Counted from the stretch's first letter, positions 9,429 through 19,577 are shown. The stretch: 64,000 nt of DNA from an uncultured Lachnospiraceae bacterium (GCA_910583835.1 CAJTYM010000013.1:1-64000); one strand, 5' to 3'. The notes: generated by a model not told the origin, from the letters alone. A program made the numbers and translations.

Positions 9429-9550
9429 AATACAGCTTCCACCTCTTTGGCTTTCAGTAGCTTCTCGCGCAGCATCCCCAGAACGGATTACTTCTGCTTA
9501 CGGCATACAGCATATCCGGCGCGCATTGACGTGTTTCATAAATGCATTGC

Positions 9551-11641
9551 TTATTCATCCCCATTATCCAGTTTGTTCTTCCTTGCCTCTACTTCTTTCT
9601 CCTGGATATCGGACGGCGTCTGTTCATAACGCGCGAATTCATAGGAGAACAGCCCGCTTCCGCCCGTCATGGAACGAAGGTCGGTCATATAGCCATAAAT
9701 TTCCATATACGGCACATCTGCGGTAACTTCTGTCTTACCTGCCTCCGCCGGGTTCATGCCCAGCACACGCCCACGCCGCTTGTTCAGATCGCCCATAACG
9801 TCACCGGTATATTTATCAGGCACAACAACTTTCATGGTTGCAATCGGCTCTAGCAGTACCGGGGAAGCCTCCATGATTCCTTTCTTAAATGCCTGGATAG
9901 TTGCCATTTTAAACGCCATCTCCGAAGAATCTACCGGATGGTAAGAGCCATCATAGAGCACTGCCTTAACGCCCACAACCGGATATGCTGCCATCGGTCC
10001 TTTCAATACGGACTCCTGCAGGCCCTTTTCCACTGCCGGGAAATAATTCTTAGGAACGGCCCCGCCTACTACCTGCTGCTCAAATTCATACGTGGACTCC
10101 AAATCGCCGCTGGGTTCAAACGTCATCTTTACATGTCCATACTGCCCATGCCCGCCAGACTGTTTCTTATACTTATATTCCACGTCAGATTTCTTGCGGA
10201 TGGTCTCACGGAATGCTATCTTCGGGCGGCTCAGTTCAATCGTCACTTTATAACGCTCTGCAAGCTTGCTGACTACAACTTCCAGATGCTGGTCGCCAAT
10301 ACCGTAAATCAAAGTCTGCCCATTGGCGCTGTCGTTTTCCGTTTTGAGCGTCAAATCTTCCTGCATCAGCTTCTGCAATGCCTGGGAAACCTTATCTTCA
10401 TCCCCTTTGTTCTTCGTCTTATAACGCTTATATGTATAAGGAGTGGAAATCTGCGTCTTTCCATAGACAACAGGGGTTGCCTTCGTGGACAGCGTATCGC
10501 GCGTAGCCGATTTCGTCAATTTTGCCAATGCACCCAAATCGCCGGCATGAAGTTCCGGCACTTCCTCCGCCTTATTGCCACGCATCACGTACAGCTTGCC
10601 AATTTTCATTTCCTGCGCTTTCTCTTCATTATACAGGACGTCATCGGTCTTCAATACGCCGGAATTCACCTTAATCAAGGAATATTTACCGATAAATGGG
10701 TCTGCGATTGTCTTGAAAATATATGCGCTCTTAGCTTTTGCAATATCATAGTCACCGTCAAATACTTCATTTGTCTTCATATTGACGCCTTTGCAGGGAC
10801 GTTTCTCCGGGCTCGGCAGATACTTGATGATATCATCCAATAAGGTATAGACACCCTGTACCAGTGTACTCGAACCCATGGAAATGGGCACAATGCTCCC
10901 ATCGACCACATTGGTGCGCAGCGCGGAACGGATTTCAAACTCAGAGAACTCTTCTCCTGAGAAATAGCGGTCCATAAACTCTTCGCTCGTCTCGGCAACG
11001 GCCTCCATCAACGCCTCACGGCAGATTTCCAGGTTGCTCTGGGAATAATCGGGAATCTCCGCCTCTACGACTTCCCCTTTGTCATTCCAGCGGTTGCCAG
11101 TCTGTGCAACCACATTGACATAGCCGACAAATTTCTCATTCTCACGGATTGGCAGATGGAATGGGGCAATCTTCTTGCCGTACATCTCCTGCAAATCTTC
11201 CACAACCTGACGGAAACTTGCGTTGTCATCATCCATCTCCGTCACGAATACCATACGCGGAATCTTATATTTCTCACAGATATCCCATGCTTTCTGTGTC
11301 CCCACTTCCACGCCGCTCTTACCGGATACCACGATAATTGCCGCATCGGCGACACTGACTGCCTCTTCAACTTCACCTACAAAGCCGAAAGAACCCGGGG
11401 TATCCAAAAGATTAATCTTCGTATCCTCCCAGATAACCGGTACCACAGATGTATTAATCGAAAAAAGACGCTTGGTTTCTTCTTTGTCGTAATCACTGAT
11501 GGTATTGCCATCTGTGACCTTTCCCATCCGCTTGGTAATACCGGACAGATACGCCATTGCTTCCACCAAAGTCGTCTTTCCACTACCACCGTGTCCCAAA
11601 AGGACAACGTTCCTTATCTTATCCGTTGTATAAACATTCAT
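9551..11641 (-). CDS. EF-G-like translational GTPase (non-canonical paralogue)
   Basis: A 696-residue five-domain translation factor with elongation factor G architecture. The P-loop is G-H-G-G-S-G-K-T-T (residues 16-24) instead of the A-H-I-D-A-G-K-T-T of canonical EF-G. The G3 motif D-T-P-G-S is present. The G4 motif N-K-x-D is replaced by T-E-M-D. These features match the EF-G-like paralogue group found in many Clostridia, whose role is not well established. It is therefore unlikely to be the main fusA. No rpsL/rpsG neighbours are present, which supports that. It is divergent from tyrA and has its own promoter. Confidence 0.9.
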   Translation of the reverse strand: MNVYTTDKIRNVVLLGHGGSGKTTLVEAMAYLSGITKRMGKVTDGNTISDYDKEETKRLFSINTSVVPVIWEDTKINLLDTPGSFGFVGEVEEAVSVADAAIIVVSGKSGVEVGTQKAWDICEKYKIPRMVFVTEMDDDNASFRQVVEDLQEMYGKKIAPFHLPIRENEKFVGYVNVVAQTGNRWNDKGEVVEAEIPDYSQSNLEICREALMEAVAETSEEFMDRYFSGEEFSEFEIRSALRTNVVDGSIVPISMGSSTLVQGVYTLLDDIIKYLPSPEKRPCKGVNMKTNEVFDGDYDIAKAKSAYIFKTIADPFIGKYSLIKVNSGVLKTDDVLYNEEKAQEMKIGKLYVMRGNKAEEVPELHAGDLGALAKLTKSATRDTLSTKATPVVYGKTQISTPYTYKRYKTKNKGDEDKVSQALQKLMQEDLTLKTENDSANGQTLIYGIGDQHLEVVVSKLAERYKVTIELSRPKIAFRETIRKKSDVEYKYKKQSGGHGQYGHVKMTFEPSGDLESTYEFEQQVVGGAVPKNYFPAVEKGLQESVLKGPMAAYPVVGVKAVLYDGSYHPVDSSEMAFKMATIQAFKKGIMEASPVLLEPIATMKVVVPDKYTGDVMGDLNKRRGRVLGMNPAEAGKTEVTADVPYMEIYGYMTDLRSMTGGSGLFSYEFARYEQTPSDIQEKEVEARKNKLDNGDE

Positions 11642-11677
11642 ATGCCTTCCTCCAATACAATTTATTTTAATGTCTAT

Positions 11678-11706
11678 ATTTTACTAAAATTTTTTGAAAA
11701 ATACAA
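11678..11706 (-). promoter_or_regulatory. predicted promoter of the EF-G-like gene
   Basis: Minus strand TTGTAT (11706-11701), 17-base spacer, TAAAAT (11683-11678), with the GGAGGAAGG ribosome site and ATG shortly downstream. Confidence 0.6.
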
Positions 11707-11732
11707 CCTTTTTATTCAAATTTTACAACGTA

Positions 11733-11761
11733 TTGACTTTTTTTCTCTTTTCCCTTACCAT
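11733..11761 (+). promoter_or_regulatory. predicted promoter of tyrA
   Basis: TTGACT (11733-11738), 17-base spacer, TACCAT (11756-11761), 36 bases before the tyrA start. Weak -10 hexamer. Confidence 0.45.
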
Positions 11762-11797
11762 AGATAAAGATTATTTATTCACATTCAGGAGGAGACT

Positions 11798-12889
11798 ATG
11801 TTACCTGATAAGATTGGTTTTGTCGGTCTCGGTCTTATCGGCGGTTCCATTGCCAAGACCATCCACCGCATTTACCCTAACATTACATTGATTGCATATG
11901 ACTTAAATACAAAGGCCTTAACGCTTGCCAGGGAGGAATCCGTCATTTCCCAGAGCTTTACAGAACTGGAAGAAGATTTTGCCCAGTGCCGCTATATTTT
12001 CTTATGCGCGCCTGTACAGAAAAATGCAGAATATCTTGCAAAGCTGTCTGATTTTGCCGGAAAGAACTGCATAATTACCGATGTCGGCAGCGTAAAAAGC
12101 GATATCCACAAGGCGCTGCCCGATAAAATCGCCCCTTATTTCATCGGCGGACATCCCATGACAGGCTCAGAGAAAAGCGGCTACGCCCATGCGACCCCAT
12201 ATTTGCTGGAAAATGCTTACTATATCCTCACGCCATCTGCAGGGATGGAAGAGAGCCTTGTGCAGGAATTCCAGGAGTTTATTGCTTCCCTGGGAGCGAT
12301 AACCATGGTAACCGACTATCAATCGCATGATTTTATAACGGCAGCCATCAGCCATCTGCCGCATATCCTGGCTTCCAGCCTGGTCAACCTGGTACAGGAT
12401 ATAGACGATGATACGCAGACTATGAAAAAAGTTGCCGCCGGGGGATTTCGCGACATCACAAGGATTGCCTCCTCCTCCCCCGTCATGTGGCAGCAAATCT
12501 GCCTCACGAACCAGGAACAGATTATCAAACTGATAGATTTGTTCATTGACTCCCTGAAAACGACAAGGGAACTGATTTCTGTTTCTGCAAGCCAGGAACT
12601 GTTTGATTTTTTCCAAAACGCCAAAGATTACCGGGATTCACTGACTATCACCAGCGCCGGACCCTTGCCCAAGGTATATGAAATCTACTGCGATATGGTG
12701 GATGAGACCGGCGGAATTGCCGCCCTCGCCACCATCCTTTCCAGCCACGGAATCAATATTAAGAATATCGGCATCATCCACAACCGGGAATTTTTAGATG
12801 GAGTGCTGCATATGGAATTTTATGAAGAAGAGGCAAGAAAAAGTGCAGTTGCCCTCTTGCGGCAATACCATTATACTGTATATGAGTGA
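11798..12889 (+). CDS. tyrA: prephenate dehydrogenase with C-terminal ACT domain
   Basis: NAD(P)-dependent oxidative decarboxylation of prephenate to 4-hydroxyphenylpyruvate in tyrosine synthesis. The 363-residue protein begins with a Rossmann glycine motif, G-F-V-G-L-G-L-I-G-G. It contains the family's G-G-H-P-M-T-G-S-E-K segment and D-V-G-S-V-K-S. The final 70 residues (from about 290) look like an ACT regulatory domain, consistent with feedback by tyrosine. AGGAGG lies before the ATG. It is followed by aroA, 157 bases on, with a palindromic repeat element in the gap. Confidence 0.95.
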   Translation: MLPDKIGFVGLGLIGGSIAKTIHRIYPNITLIAYDLNTKALTLAREESVISQSFTELEEDFAQCRYIFLCAPVQKNAEYLAKLSDFAGKNCIITDVGSVKSDIHKALPDKIAPYFIGGHPMTGSEKSGYAHATPYLLENAYYILTPSAGMEESLVQEFQEFIASLGAITMVTDYQSHDFITAAISHLPHILASSLVNLVQDIDDDTQTMKKVAAGGFRDITRIASSSPVMWQQICLTNQEQIIKLIDLFIDSLKTTRELISVSASQELFDFFQNAKDYRDSLTITSAGPLPKVYEIYCDMVDETGGIAALATILSSHGINIKNIGIIHNREFLDGVLHMEFYEEEARKSAVALLRQYHYTVYE

Positions 12890-12904
12890 CAACTGGCTGC
12901 CAAT

Positions 12905-13032
12905 AAATGATTAATTTGAATTTCTCCATTTTTTATAATAGCCAGTTATAATACCAAAAGGTCTTGCTGCCTTTGGCAGCATAGACATCTTGGTACTATA
13001 AGATTACAAAAAGCAAAAATTCAAAATAAATA
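12905..13032. repeat. MITE-like palindromic element, copy A
   Basis: The tyrA-aroA gap is almost entirely an imperfect inverted repeat. The left arm (about 12909-12961) matches the reverse complement of the right arm (about 12985-13031), sharing TTGAATTT and TACCAA blocks. The core TGCTGCCTTTGGCAGCA (12965-12981) is a perfect hairpin. The core and its flank recur, inverted, at 46526-46610. It has no coding capacity. An operon processing or termination role is possible. Confidence 0.7.
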
Positions 13033-13046
13033 AGCGAGGTAACTAT

Positions 13047-14357
13047 ATGCAAATCACAGACAAATATTCTTTTCATGGAGAACTGTCCGTCCCCGGCGAT
13101 AAATCCATCTCCCACAGGAGCATCATGTTTGGCGCTATTTCCGAAGGGCTGACTGTGGTCAGCAATTTTTTACAGGGCGCAGACTGCCTGTCCACCATAT
13201 CCTGCTTCCAGAAGATGGGGATTAACATTGAAAACAACGGCAAAGCTGTGCGCATCCATGGGAATGGGCTGCATGGCCTGTCCGCCCCCACAGCAGTCCT
13301 TGACGTGGGCAACAGCGGGACTACCACACGGCTGATTTCCGGCATTCTTGCCGGACAATTGTTCGAGTCCGTACTGGACGGCGATGAATCCATACGCAAG
13401 CGCCCCATGAAACGTATTTTCACCCCTCTTACACAGATGGGCGCTGAATTTGAGAGCTGGAATCCCGCATCTTTCCCGCATTCTATGCAAAAGACAGACC
13501 TGGGCTGCGCTCCTTTTTCGGTACGCGGCGGACACCTGCATGGCATCCATTACCAGTCTCCGGTAGCCTCCGCCCAGGTAAAATCGGCTGTGCTCCTCGC
13601 CGGCCTCTATGCTGAGGGGACAACCAGCGTGACAGAGCCGGTACTGTCGAGAAACCATACGGAACTCATGCTGTCCGGTTTCGGCGCAACGGTGCATACC
13701 GCTGGCACAACCGCCTCCATAGAGCCGGAACCCAAATTACAGGGGCAGAATATCCATGTGCCTGGAGACATCTCCTCCGCCGCCTACTTTATCGCCTTGG
13801 GGCTGCTTACGCCCCACTCAGAAATACTAATCAAAAATGTCGGCATCAACCCCACCCGCAGCGGCATCCTCAAAGCTGCCTGGGACATGGGCGGCAACCT
13901 TTCCTTGCTGGATGAGCGCACGGTCTCCGGGGAACCGGTCGCCGATATCCTCGTAAGGAGCAGTTCTTTGCACGGCACAGTGATTGGCGGAGAAATGATT
14001 CCCACGCTAATTGACGAAATCCCCATCATCGCCGTGATGGCTGCTTTCGCCGAAGGTCCCACGGTTATCCGCGATGCGCAGGAACTGAAAGTAAAAGAAT
14101 CCGACCGGATTGCCGCCATCACAGAAAATTTGAATGCCATGGGCGCCCTCGCCACCCCGGCAGATGACGGCATGTCCATAGAAGGAGGAAAAACGTTGCA
14201 CGGCGCACAGATTAAGACCCAAAAGGACCACCGGATTGCCATGGCCTTTACAGTTGCCGGGCTGAACGCCAGCGGGGAGACGGTTTTGGATGACGAAAGC
14301 TGCGTATCAATCTCCTACCCTACTTTCTACAAAGACATCCTGGCGCTTGCAGATTAG
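13047..14357 (+). CDS. aroA: 3-phosphoshikimate 1-carboxyvinyltransferase (EPSP synthase)
   Basis: Sixth step of the shikimate pathway: shikimate-3-phosphate plus phosphoenolpyruvate to EPSP. The 436-residue protein has the family signatures G-D-K-S-I-S-H-R-S near the N-terminus, G-N-S-G-T-T-T-R-L around residue 90, and the late E-S-D-R-I and D-H-R-I-A-M-A segments. All expected active-site stretches are visible. The glycine-rich G-N-S-G-T-T-T-R form, with threonine in place of alanine, is seen in class II enzymes. The start follows a GAGG site. It forms an aromatic amino acid unit with tyrA. Confidence 0.97.
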   Translation: MQITDKYSFHGELSVPGDKSISHRSIMFGAISEGLTVVSNFLQGADCLSTISCFQKMGINIENNGKAVRIHGNGLHGLSAPTAVLDVGNSGTTTRLISGILAGQLFESVLDGDESIRKRPMKRIFTPLTQMGAEFESWNPASFPHSMQKTDLGCAPFSVRGGHLHGIHYQSPVASAQVKSAVLLAGLYAEGTTSVTEPVLSRNHTELMLSGFGATVHTAGTTASIEPEPKLQGQNIHVPGDISSAAYFIALGLLTPHSEILIKNVGINPTRSGILKAAWDMGGNLSLLDERTVSGEPVADILVRSSSLHGTVIGGEMIPTLIDEIPIIAVMAAFAEGPTVIRDAQELKVKESDRIAAITENLNAMGALATPADDGMSIEGGKTLHGAQIKTQKDHRIAMAFTVAGLNASGETVLDDESCVSISYPTFYKDILALAD

Positions 14358-14361
14358 CAAA

Positions 14362-14396
14362 AACGCTGCTGCAGAGGCAGACCCTGCAGCAGCGTT
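14362..14396. terminator. strong hairpin between aroA and chemoreceptor
   Basis: A perfect 13-bp stem, AACGCTGCTGCAG / CTGCAGCAGCGTT, with a 9-base loop. On the minus strand it is followed by TTTTTGC, so it is a good intrinsic terminator for the chemoreceptor at 14412-16445. It also separates that gene from the converging aroA. Confidence 0.8.
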
Positions 14397-14411
14397 CTCG
14401 TGTCATTGCAG

Positions 14412-16445
14412 TTATACGGTGAATCCGCTCACGCTCTTTTCGATATCATTCGATACAACCATCAGCTGTTCGGATACATCTGAAATATCCTTTACCATCT
14501 CTTTCACCAACTCTGTCGATGCCAGCGTCTCCTCTGTGCCGGCAGCATTGCCCTCCGCAATCGCTGAGAGGTCGCGCACTGCCTCCACAACGGTAAGCCG
14601 CTCTTCGTCCACTTGCTTGACGGTATCATAAATTGCCGTCACTGCATTTTTAATCACCTCAATATCTTTATAGATTCCTGAGAATTGTTCCTCCGTATGG
14701 GAGAGCTGTCTGCTCTGCTCAAGTATGACGTCTTTTGTCTCATCCATGAAGGTCACGGTCCTGCTGGATTCGCGCATCAGGTTATTGACAATATCATCAA
14801 TATATTTGGTGGATTCGTTCGACTGTTCCGACAATTTCTGAATCTGGTCAGCCACCACGGCAAACCCACGCCCCTGCTCCCCGGCGCGCGCCGCCTCAAT
14901 GGAAGCGTTCAAAGACAGAAGGTTGGTCTCCTCTGCAATCGAAGTTATCAGCCCAGCCGCATCTTTGATTTTAACTACCGATTCATTGGTAGACAGGACC
15001 TGCGCGCTGATTTCATCCATTGCCTGTTCTGTGTTGCTGTTCACCTCGGACAATGTTCGGATAGTGTTTCGCATTGCCTCAGCAGTCTCCCGAATATTGT
15101 CAGCGTATTGGCTCAGCGCCTCGGTCTCCGCCATAGTCCGCTCAATATTCTCCCCTATATGTAAAATGCTTTCTGCCGTCTGCTGGGTGTCCGCTGCCTG
15201 CTGGGTCGCGCTCCCGGCAATCTCATTCATTGCTTTTTCCACGTCATCTACAGACGTATTGGTTGTAGAAACCCCAGTGCGCAGAGTGCCGGAAGTATCT
15301 AAAAGCTTGCCGTTTTTTTCTTTTATCAGGCTGACTGCCCCACTGACCGTATCTGCCAGATTATGCGTCGCATTGGCAATCATGCCCACTTCATCCCGGC
15401 GGGACATATATCTGTCCAGCTTATTCTTGAGCGTCAGATCAAGAGTACCTATCTCATAGATAATGTTGGATACCTTATTGATATCTTTGGCAATCAGCCG
15501 TCCGGCAATCCAGACCCCGACTGAAATCAATACCAGGATTACTGCGCACATGGCAAGCAGCAGCGTTGACATCTGCGTGACAGAGGCAAAGGCTACTCCT
15601 CTCTCCGTCAGCATCACAAACACCCAGTTTCTCTGCGGCATATAATAATATACCGACAGCTTATCTATACCGTTCTCCATATATGAGTAAAAATCGTTGC
15701 CTGACTGTCCGCCTTGCGCCCGCTCCAATATCTGCAGTTCATGTTCTTCTTCAACCACAGCCCCTATTTGTTCCTCATCCGGGCTAAAAATGTAGGTACC
15801 CGTCGTTGCATCCAAAAGCATGTAATCCTTATCCTTGCTGCCGTCCTCCTGCAATTGGTCCAGCATATGCTTCAGCTCGTCCGCATAGATTGCGCAGCCT
15901 ACATATCCCAAAGGCTCATTCCCATCAAAAATAGGATAATACATGGAGACAACCTGCTTGCCCGTAGAAGGGGACGCCATAACTCCGGCATTCCAGATAC
16001 CCGTACTGCCAAATACCTGATCCTGCAGCTGTTTTAACGAGTCTCCTTCGCGTAAGGTCTTGCCGATTGGTCCCTCCACAAAGGATACCAGCACAGTGGA
16101 ATTATAATCCGCCAGATATATATTTTCCAGATTTCCATTCACCTCTCCATAACTCTTCGTATAATTCTGCGCCCGCGCAACAGTATCTGCATCATCTGGA
16201 TGCAGCAATGCTTCCCGCAGTTCCAGCGACTGCCCATATCCCAAGAGGTAGGCCTCTGCTGCCTGGACATATTCCTCCGTAATCTCACTGCGCGTTTCCG
16301 CCGCCTCATTCATGTTCTCCAAAATCTGCCGCTCCAGAAGGGAAGATACATTTCCGTTCATGCTTGTCCATAAGATTACCAGGCCAGCCGTTAAGATACA
16401 GATAACGATAACGCTTATTTTTGTTGCCAATTTGATGTTCTTCAT
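14412..16445 (-). CDS. methyl-accepting chemotaxis protein with Cache-type sensor
   Basis: A 677-residue chemoreceptor. It has an N-terminal membrane helix (about residues 9-29), an extracellular Cache-like sensor with N-x-x-x-Y and Y-P-I-F-D-G segments, a second membrane helix near 290-312 and a HAMP-like region. The methyl-accepting coiled coil has the tip [21 protein letters not shown]. It lacks the long N-terminal extension of the receptor at 7254-9428. An AGGAGG-type site precedes the ATG. It is transcribed alone, towards a strong terminator shared with aroA. Confidence 0.95.
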   Translation of the reverse strand: MKNIKLATKISVIVICILTAGLVILWTSMNGNVSSLLERQILENMNEAAETRSEITEEYVQAAEAYLLGYGQSLELREALLHPDDADTVARAQNYTKSYGEVNGNLENIYLADYNSTVLVSFVEGPIGKTLREGDSLKQLQDQVFGSTGIWNAGVMASPSTGKQVVSMYYPIFDGNEPLGYVGCAIYADELKHMLDQLQEDGSKDKDYMLLDATTGTYIFSPDEEQIGAVVEEEHELQILERAQGGQSGNDFYSYMENGIDKLSVYYYMPQRNWVFVMLTERGVAFASVTQMSTLLLAMCAVILVLISVGVWIAGRLIAKDINKVSNIIYEIGTLDLTLKNKLDRYMSRRDEVGMIANATHNLADTVSGAVSLIKEKNGKLLDTSGTLRTGVSTTNTSVDDVEKAMNEIAGSATQQAADTQQTAESILHIGENIERTMAETEALSQYADNIRETAEAMRNTIRTLSEVNSNTEQAMDEISAQVLSTNESVVKIKDAAGLITSIAEETNLLSLNASIEAARAGEQGRGFAVVADQIQKLSEQSNESTKYIDDIVNNLMRESSRTVTFMDETKDVILEQSRQLSHTEEQFSGIYKDIEVIKNAVTAIYDTVKQVDEERLTVVEAVRDLSAIAEGNAAGTEETLASTELVKEMVKDISDVSEQLMVVSNDIEKSVSGFTV

Positions 16446-16590
16446 AGATGCTTCCTCCTGCTATTTAGTAAATACAAATAATTGCCAAACTGACACGTTC
16501 CGCAATTATCCATATGATTCCCATCCATTCCACTGTATCATATCATACAACACATTGTTCTACAAGTGAATTTGGCAGCGAATAATTATT

Positions 16591-17124
16591 CTATTTTTCT
16601 TCCTCCACGGGCTTCCAGGCCTGCCCAAATTTCACATCCCGGAACAGCTCAGTCAGGCCGGTAATCTGCTTTAACCGCAGGATTTCATCACGGCTCATCC
16701 CCAAATGCTTGGAAATCCAGGCATCGGAGCGCCCTACCTTGTGAAGCTCCTTCACAATATTGCTCATCAGATCCACATCATGGCTGCCGCGCGCACGGTT
16801 ATGGCGGATGGTGCTCGCCATACGGTTGGAAAAAGGCTTGTCTATGACCGTCACCGGCAGCATGCCGTTCTCACGTTTATAAATATCCTTATGGTCAAGC
16901 ATAATCCGGTAACGGTGGAAGCCGTCTACAATCACGTAATTGTCCTGCTCCCTGGAATAATAGCAGACAATGGGCATGGTATAGCCATCCTCCTTGATGC
17001 TGTCATACAAGAGCCGCATTTCCGGCGGGGCAACGGCATTTGGGTTGTAAGTGTTTGGTACGATTTTCTCAATCGGCACCGCAATGACTTCATAAGCCGG
17101 GCTTTTAAAATTACTGCTACTCAT
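16591..17124 (-). CDS. IbrB-like ParB-domain protein
   Basis: A 177-residue protein with a ParB/Srx-like N-terminal domain: V-P-I-E-K-I-V-P-N-T-Y-N-P-N and V-D-G-F-H-R-Y-R, the arginine/histidine nucleotide-binding box. A predicted helix-turn-helix follows (D-A-W-I-S-K-H-L-G-M-S-R-D-E). It overlaps the IbrA-like gene upstream by 8 bases, implying coupled translation. The pairing matches the IbrA/IbrB pair first described as co-activators of prophage eib genes in E. coli. Its biochemical function is not established. It is not chromosomal ParB, since there is no ParA and the protein is too short. Confidence 0.8.
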   Translation of the reverse strand: MSSSNFKSPAYEVIAVPIEKIVPNTYNPNAVAPPEMRLLYDSIKEDGYTMPIVCYYSREQDNYVIVDGFHRYRIMLDHKDIYKRENGMLPVTVIDKPFSNRMASTIRHNRARGSHDVDLMSNIVKELHKVGRSDAWISKHLGMSRDEILRLKQITGLTELFRDVKFGQAWKPVEEEK

Positions 17125-18433
17125 TTATGAATCCCTCATACTTTCTTCGTATTATGTCAATCTGTTCCTGTTCTTTCCTGGATATTCCAAAGCCCATAAA
17201 CCGGCAGATATGGTCATTTTTAAGGATGCAGAAGCACATCCTTTTCCAGCTGGGAATGTCTTTGGATGATTTTATGTCATCTGTGTGGTCTGGAATCTTG
17301 CCCACAAATATCACTCTGGAATTTTTATTCACTGTGTAATTAGACACGCCGTTGCGGCGGATGTGGTATCCCCTGTCCAGCAACTCCTGAATTGTCTCCT
17401 CTGGCAGGCCGCCCCCGGTTTCATGCCAGAATTTGATAGATGTCTGGAATTTCTTGACGTAATTATTGCGAATCCTCACCGGAAGCGTGTCCAAGAGAAA
17501 TTTCGTGTAAGATTCCCAGGTATGTCCCTCGGGAAGTGAGATATTCCGGTAACCCATTGCTTTGGTGCGGGCATAGACGGAGCCGAAATTTGCTCCCTGT
17601 ACCCTGCCGACAAGTTTCGTCCAGATTTGCGGGTCAATTACCCGGTAGAGATTGAGACTGTCTTTCGCATAGTCATTAAACGGAGAGGCTACCCGCATCT
17701 GGCTCGGTTTCAGCCCCGCCTTATAATATAAATCATAAAGTTCATTATAGTCATACCCAAACTTATAATTGGCTACCCACACATCACTGTTCGTCCAGTC
17801 ATAGAGGGGGGATGCCGACCAGACGTCTTTAAACTGCTTGGTAATCCAGCACTGCCCCTCATAGCCATATTTTCTGTTTAAGAAACCACTGTAACGCTGC
17901 AGGGACTCATCTGCCCGGATGCCGAGAAGGCATACCGTTTTCTTTTTCCCATGCTGCTCTTTATAATACCTGCCGAACTGCTTTGCCAAATCCTCCTGGG
18001 GCATCCGGTAACGGTAATGATGGAAGGGCTCCGGCAGCTTAATCACATACGGATGCTCAGGCATAGGGCGCACCCAGATATCCCGCTTCATATCATCCCA
18101 GGGATACCAGTACATCTCATAATTGCTTACTGCTGTCCTGGTCGCCATGGGAAGGCACACCCAGTAGGGATCCATTTCCTTTTCCAGACGCTGAAATGTC
18201 CGCTCCACATACTCTGTCGTCATAGAATACTGCGCCTCAAAATCCTGGTGGAACAGGCCTATCAGCCGTTTGGGGTAGTGCTCACGCTTAAAATCCATCA
18301 GCAAATTCAGCAGAAGGCCGCTGTCCTTCCCCCCACTGAAAGAAACATAAATATTCTCAAATTCCTGAAACAGGTAATGGAATCGCTTTTGCAGCGCCTC
18401 ATACACATTCTCTTCCTGATATTGCCGAATCAT
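17117..18433 (-). CDS. IbrA-like PAPS reductase-family protein
   Basis: A PP-loop ATP pyrophosphatase-type protein with S-F-S-G-G-K-D-S-G at residues 31-39, followed by a long C-terminal extension of the DUF3440/IbrA kind. The frame is open back to 18508 but would then overlap queA. The ATG at 18433, after AAGAGAG and giving a 438-residue product beginning M-I-R-Q-Y-Q-E-E-N-V, fits the family better. Related PAPS reductase proteins act in sulfate assimilation or DNA phosphorothioation, but no such partner genes are here. Only the ParB-like IbrB partner is present, so the substrate is unknown. It lies 71 bases downstream of queA, perhaps in the same transcript. Confidence 0.82.
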   Translation of the reverse strand: MIRQYQEENVYEALQKRFHYLFQEFENIYVSFSGGKDSGLLLNLLMDFKREHYPKRLIGLFHQDFEAQYSMTTEYVERTFQRLEKEMDPYWVCLPMATRTAVSNYEMYWYPWDDMKRDIWVRPMPEHPYVIKLPEPFHHYRYRMPQEDLAKQFGRYYKEQHGKKKTVCLLGIRADESLQRYSGFLNRKYGYEGQCWITKQFKDVWSASPLYDWTNSDVWVANYKFGYDYNELYDLYYKAGLKPSQMRVASPFNDYAKDSLNLYRVIDPQIWTKLVGRVQGANFGSVYARTKAMGYRNISLPEGHTWESYTKFLLDTLPVRIRNNYVKKFQTSIKFWHETGGGLPEETIQELLDRGYHIRRNGVSNYTVNKNSRVIFVGKIPDHTDDIKSSKDIPSWKRMCFCILKNDHICRFMGFGISRKEQEQIDIIRRKYEGFINE

Positions 18434-18504
18434 ATTCTGTCTCTCTTTCTTAGTCTCTTTTGTAAGTTGCCAGTGCATCCCTATTCTGCAGATACTGCAG
18501 CCCA

Positions 18505-19569
18505 TCATATAATCAGCATCGCATCCCCAAAACTGAAAAAGCGGTAATTCTCCTTCACTGCTTCCTCATAGGCAGCAAGGATGCGTTCCCTCCCCGCAAG
18601 CGCAGACACCAGCATCACCAGCGTGGACTCCGGCAGATGGAAGTTGGTGATAAGCGCATCCAATACCTGGAACTGATATCCGGGGTAAATAAAGATGTCG
18701 GTCCAGCCATGGCAGGGACGGACCCACTGCCTTTCCTTGCCTTGCTGCTCCCCTCCTGTCTCAGCCTGCAGCTTTGCCGCAACAGACTCCACCGTACGGC
18801 AGCTTGTAGTCCCCACACAGATGACCCTGTTGCCCTTACGTTTCGTTTCATTGATAATCTCTGCTGCCAGATTATCCAGCTCATAATACTCAGAATGCAT
18901 GTGGTGTTCCTGCACATGCTCTGCTTTGACCGGACGGAATGTGCCAAGCCCTACATGCAATGTCACTTCCGCTATCTGAACGCCCATGGCACGGATTTTC
19001 TCTAAGAGCTCTGGCGTAAAATGAAGCCCTGCCGTAGGCGCTGCTGCGGAGCCATCGTGTTTGGCGTAAACAGTCTGGTAACGGTTCTTATCTTTCAGCT
19101 GATGGGTAATATAGGGCGGCAAGGGCATCTGCCCCAGGCAATCGAGAATTTCCTCAAATATCCCTTCATAAGTGAATTGAATCAGACGGTTGCCGTCCTC
19201 CACGATACCTACAACTTCTCCAACCAGAAGCCCTCCCCCGAATGAGATGCGTGTGCCCGGTTTCGCTTTCTTCCCCGGCTTCACCAAGGTCTCCCAGATA
19301 TCGTTTTCTTTGCGTTTGAGCAGAAGAATCTCTATCTTTGCCTGTGTGCCCTCCTTTTCCCCGAACAGCCGCGCCGGAATCACTTTCGTATTGTTGATGA
19401 CCAGACAGTCCCCCGGACTCAGGTAATCCAAAATTTGTGCAAAATGCCGATGCTCCAGCTCCCCGCTGCCTCGCTTCAGCACCAGCAGCCGGGAACTGGA
19501 TCGGTCCTCTAAGGGATCCTGGGCAATCAGCTCTTTGGGGAGGTCATAATAAAAGTCTTTTACATCCAT
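18505..19569 (-). CDS. queA: S-adenosylmethionine:tRNA ribosyltransferase-isomerase
   Basis: Transfers and isomerises the ribosyl group of SAM onto 7-aminomethyl-7-deazaguanine in tRNA, giving epoxyqueuosine. The 354-residue protein is of usual length. It contains the N-terminal [15 protein letters not shown], the G-L-H-F-T-P-E-L-L and [10 protein letters not shown] motifs, and the C-terminal [14 protein letters not shown]. It lies 8 bases downstream of pheT on the same strand, so it probably belongs to the pheST transcript. No other queuosine gene is in the window. Confidence 0.97.
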   Translation of the reverse strand: MDVKDFYYDLPKELIAQDPLEDRSSSRLLVLKRGSGELEHRHFAQILDYLSPGDCLVINNTKVIPARLFGEKEGTQAKIEILLLKRKENDIWETLVKPGKKAKPGTRISFGGGLLVGEVVGIVEDGNRLIQFTYEGIFEEILDCLGQMPLPPYITHQLKDKNRYQTVYAKHDGSAAAPTAGLHFTPELLEKIRAMGVQIAEVTLHVGLGTFRPVKAEHVQEHHMHSEYYELDNLAAEIINETKRKGNRVICVGTTSCRTVESVAAKLQAETGGEQQGKERQWVRPCHGWTDIFIYPGYQFQVLDALITNFHLPESTLVMLVSALAGRERILAAYEEAVKENYRFFSFGDAMLII

Positions 19570-19577
19570 GGTTGTCC

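Noticed and set aside
9938..10843. 301-codon plus-strand open frame opposite the EF-G-like gene
   Set aside because: Shadow of the real gene; its composition is atypical and it has no motif.
16591..17124. Chromosome partition ParB
   Set aside because: There is no ParA neighbour, the protein is short, and its overlap with the PAPS-reductase-like gene fits the IbrB type.
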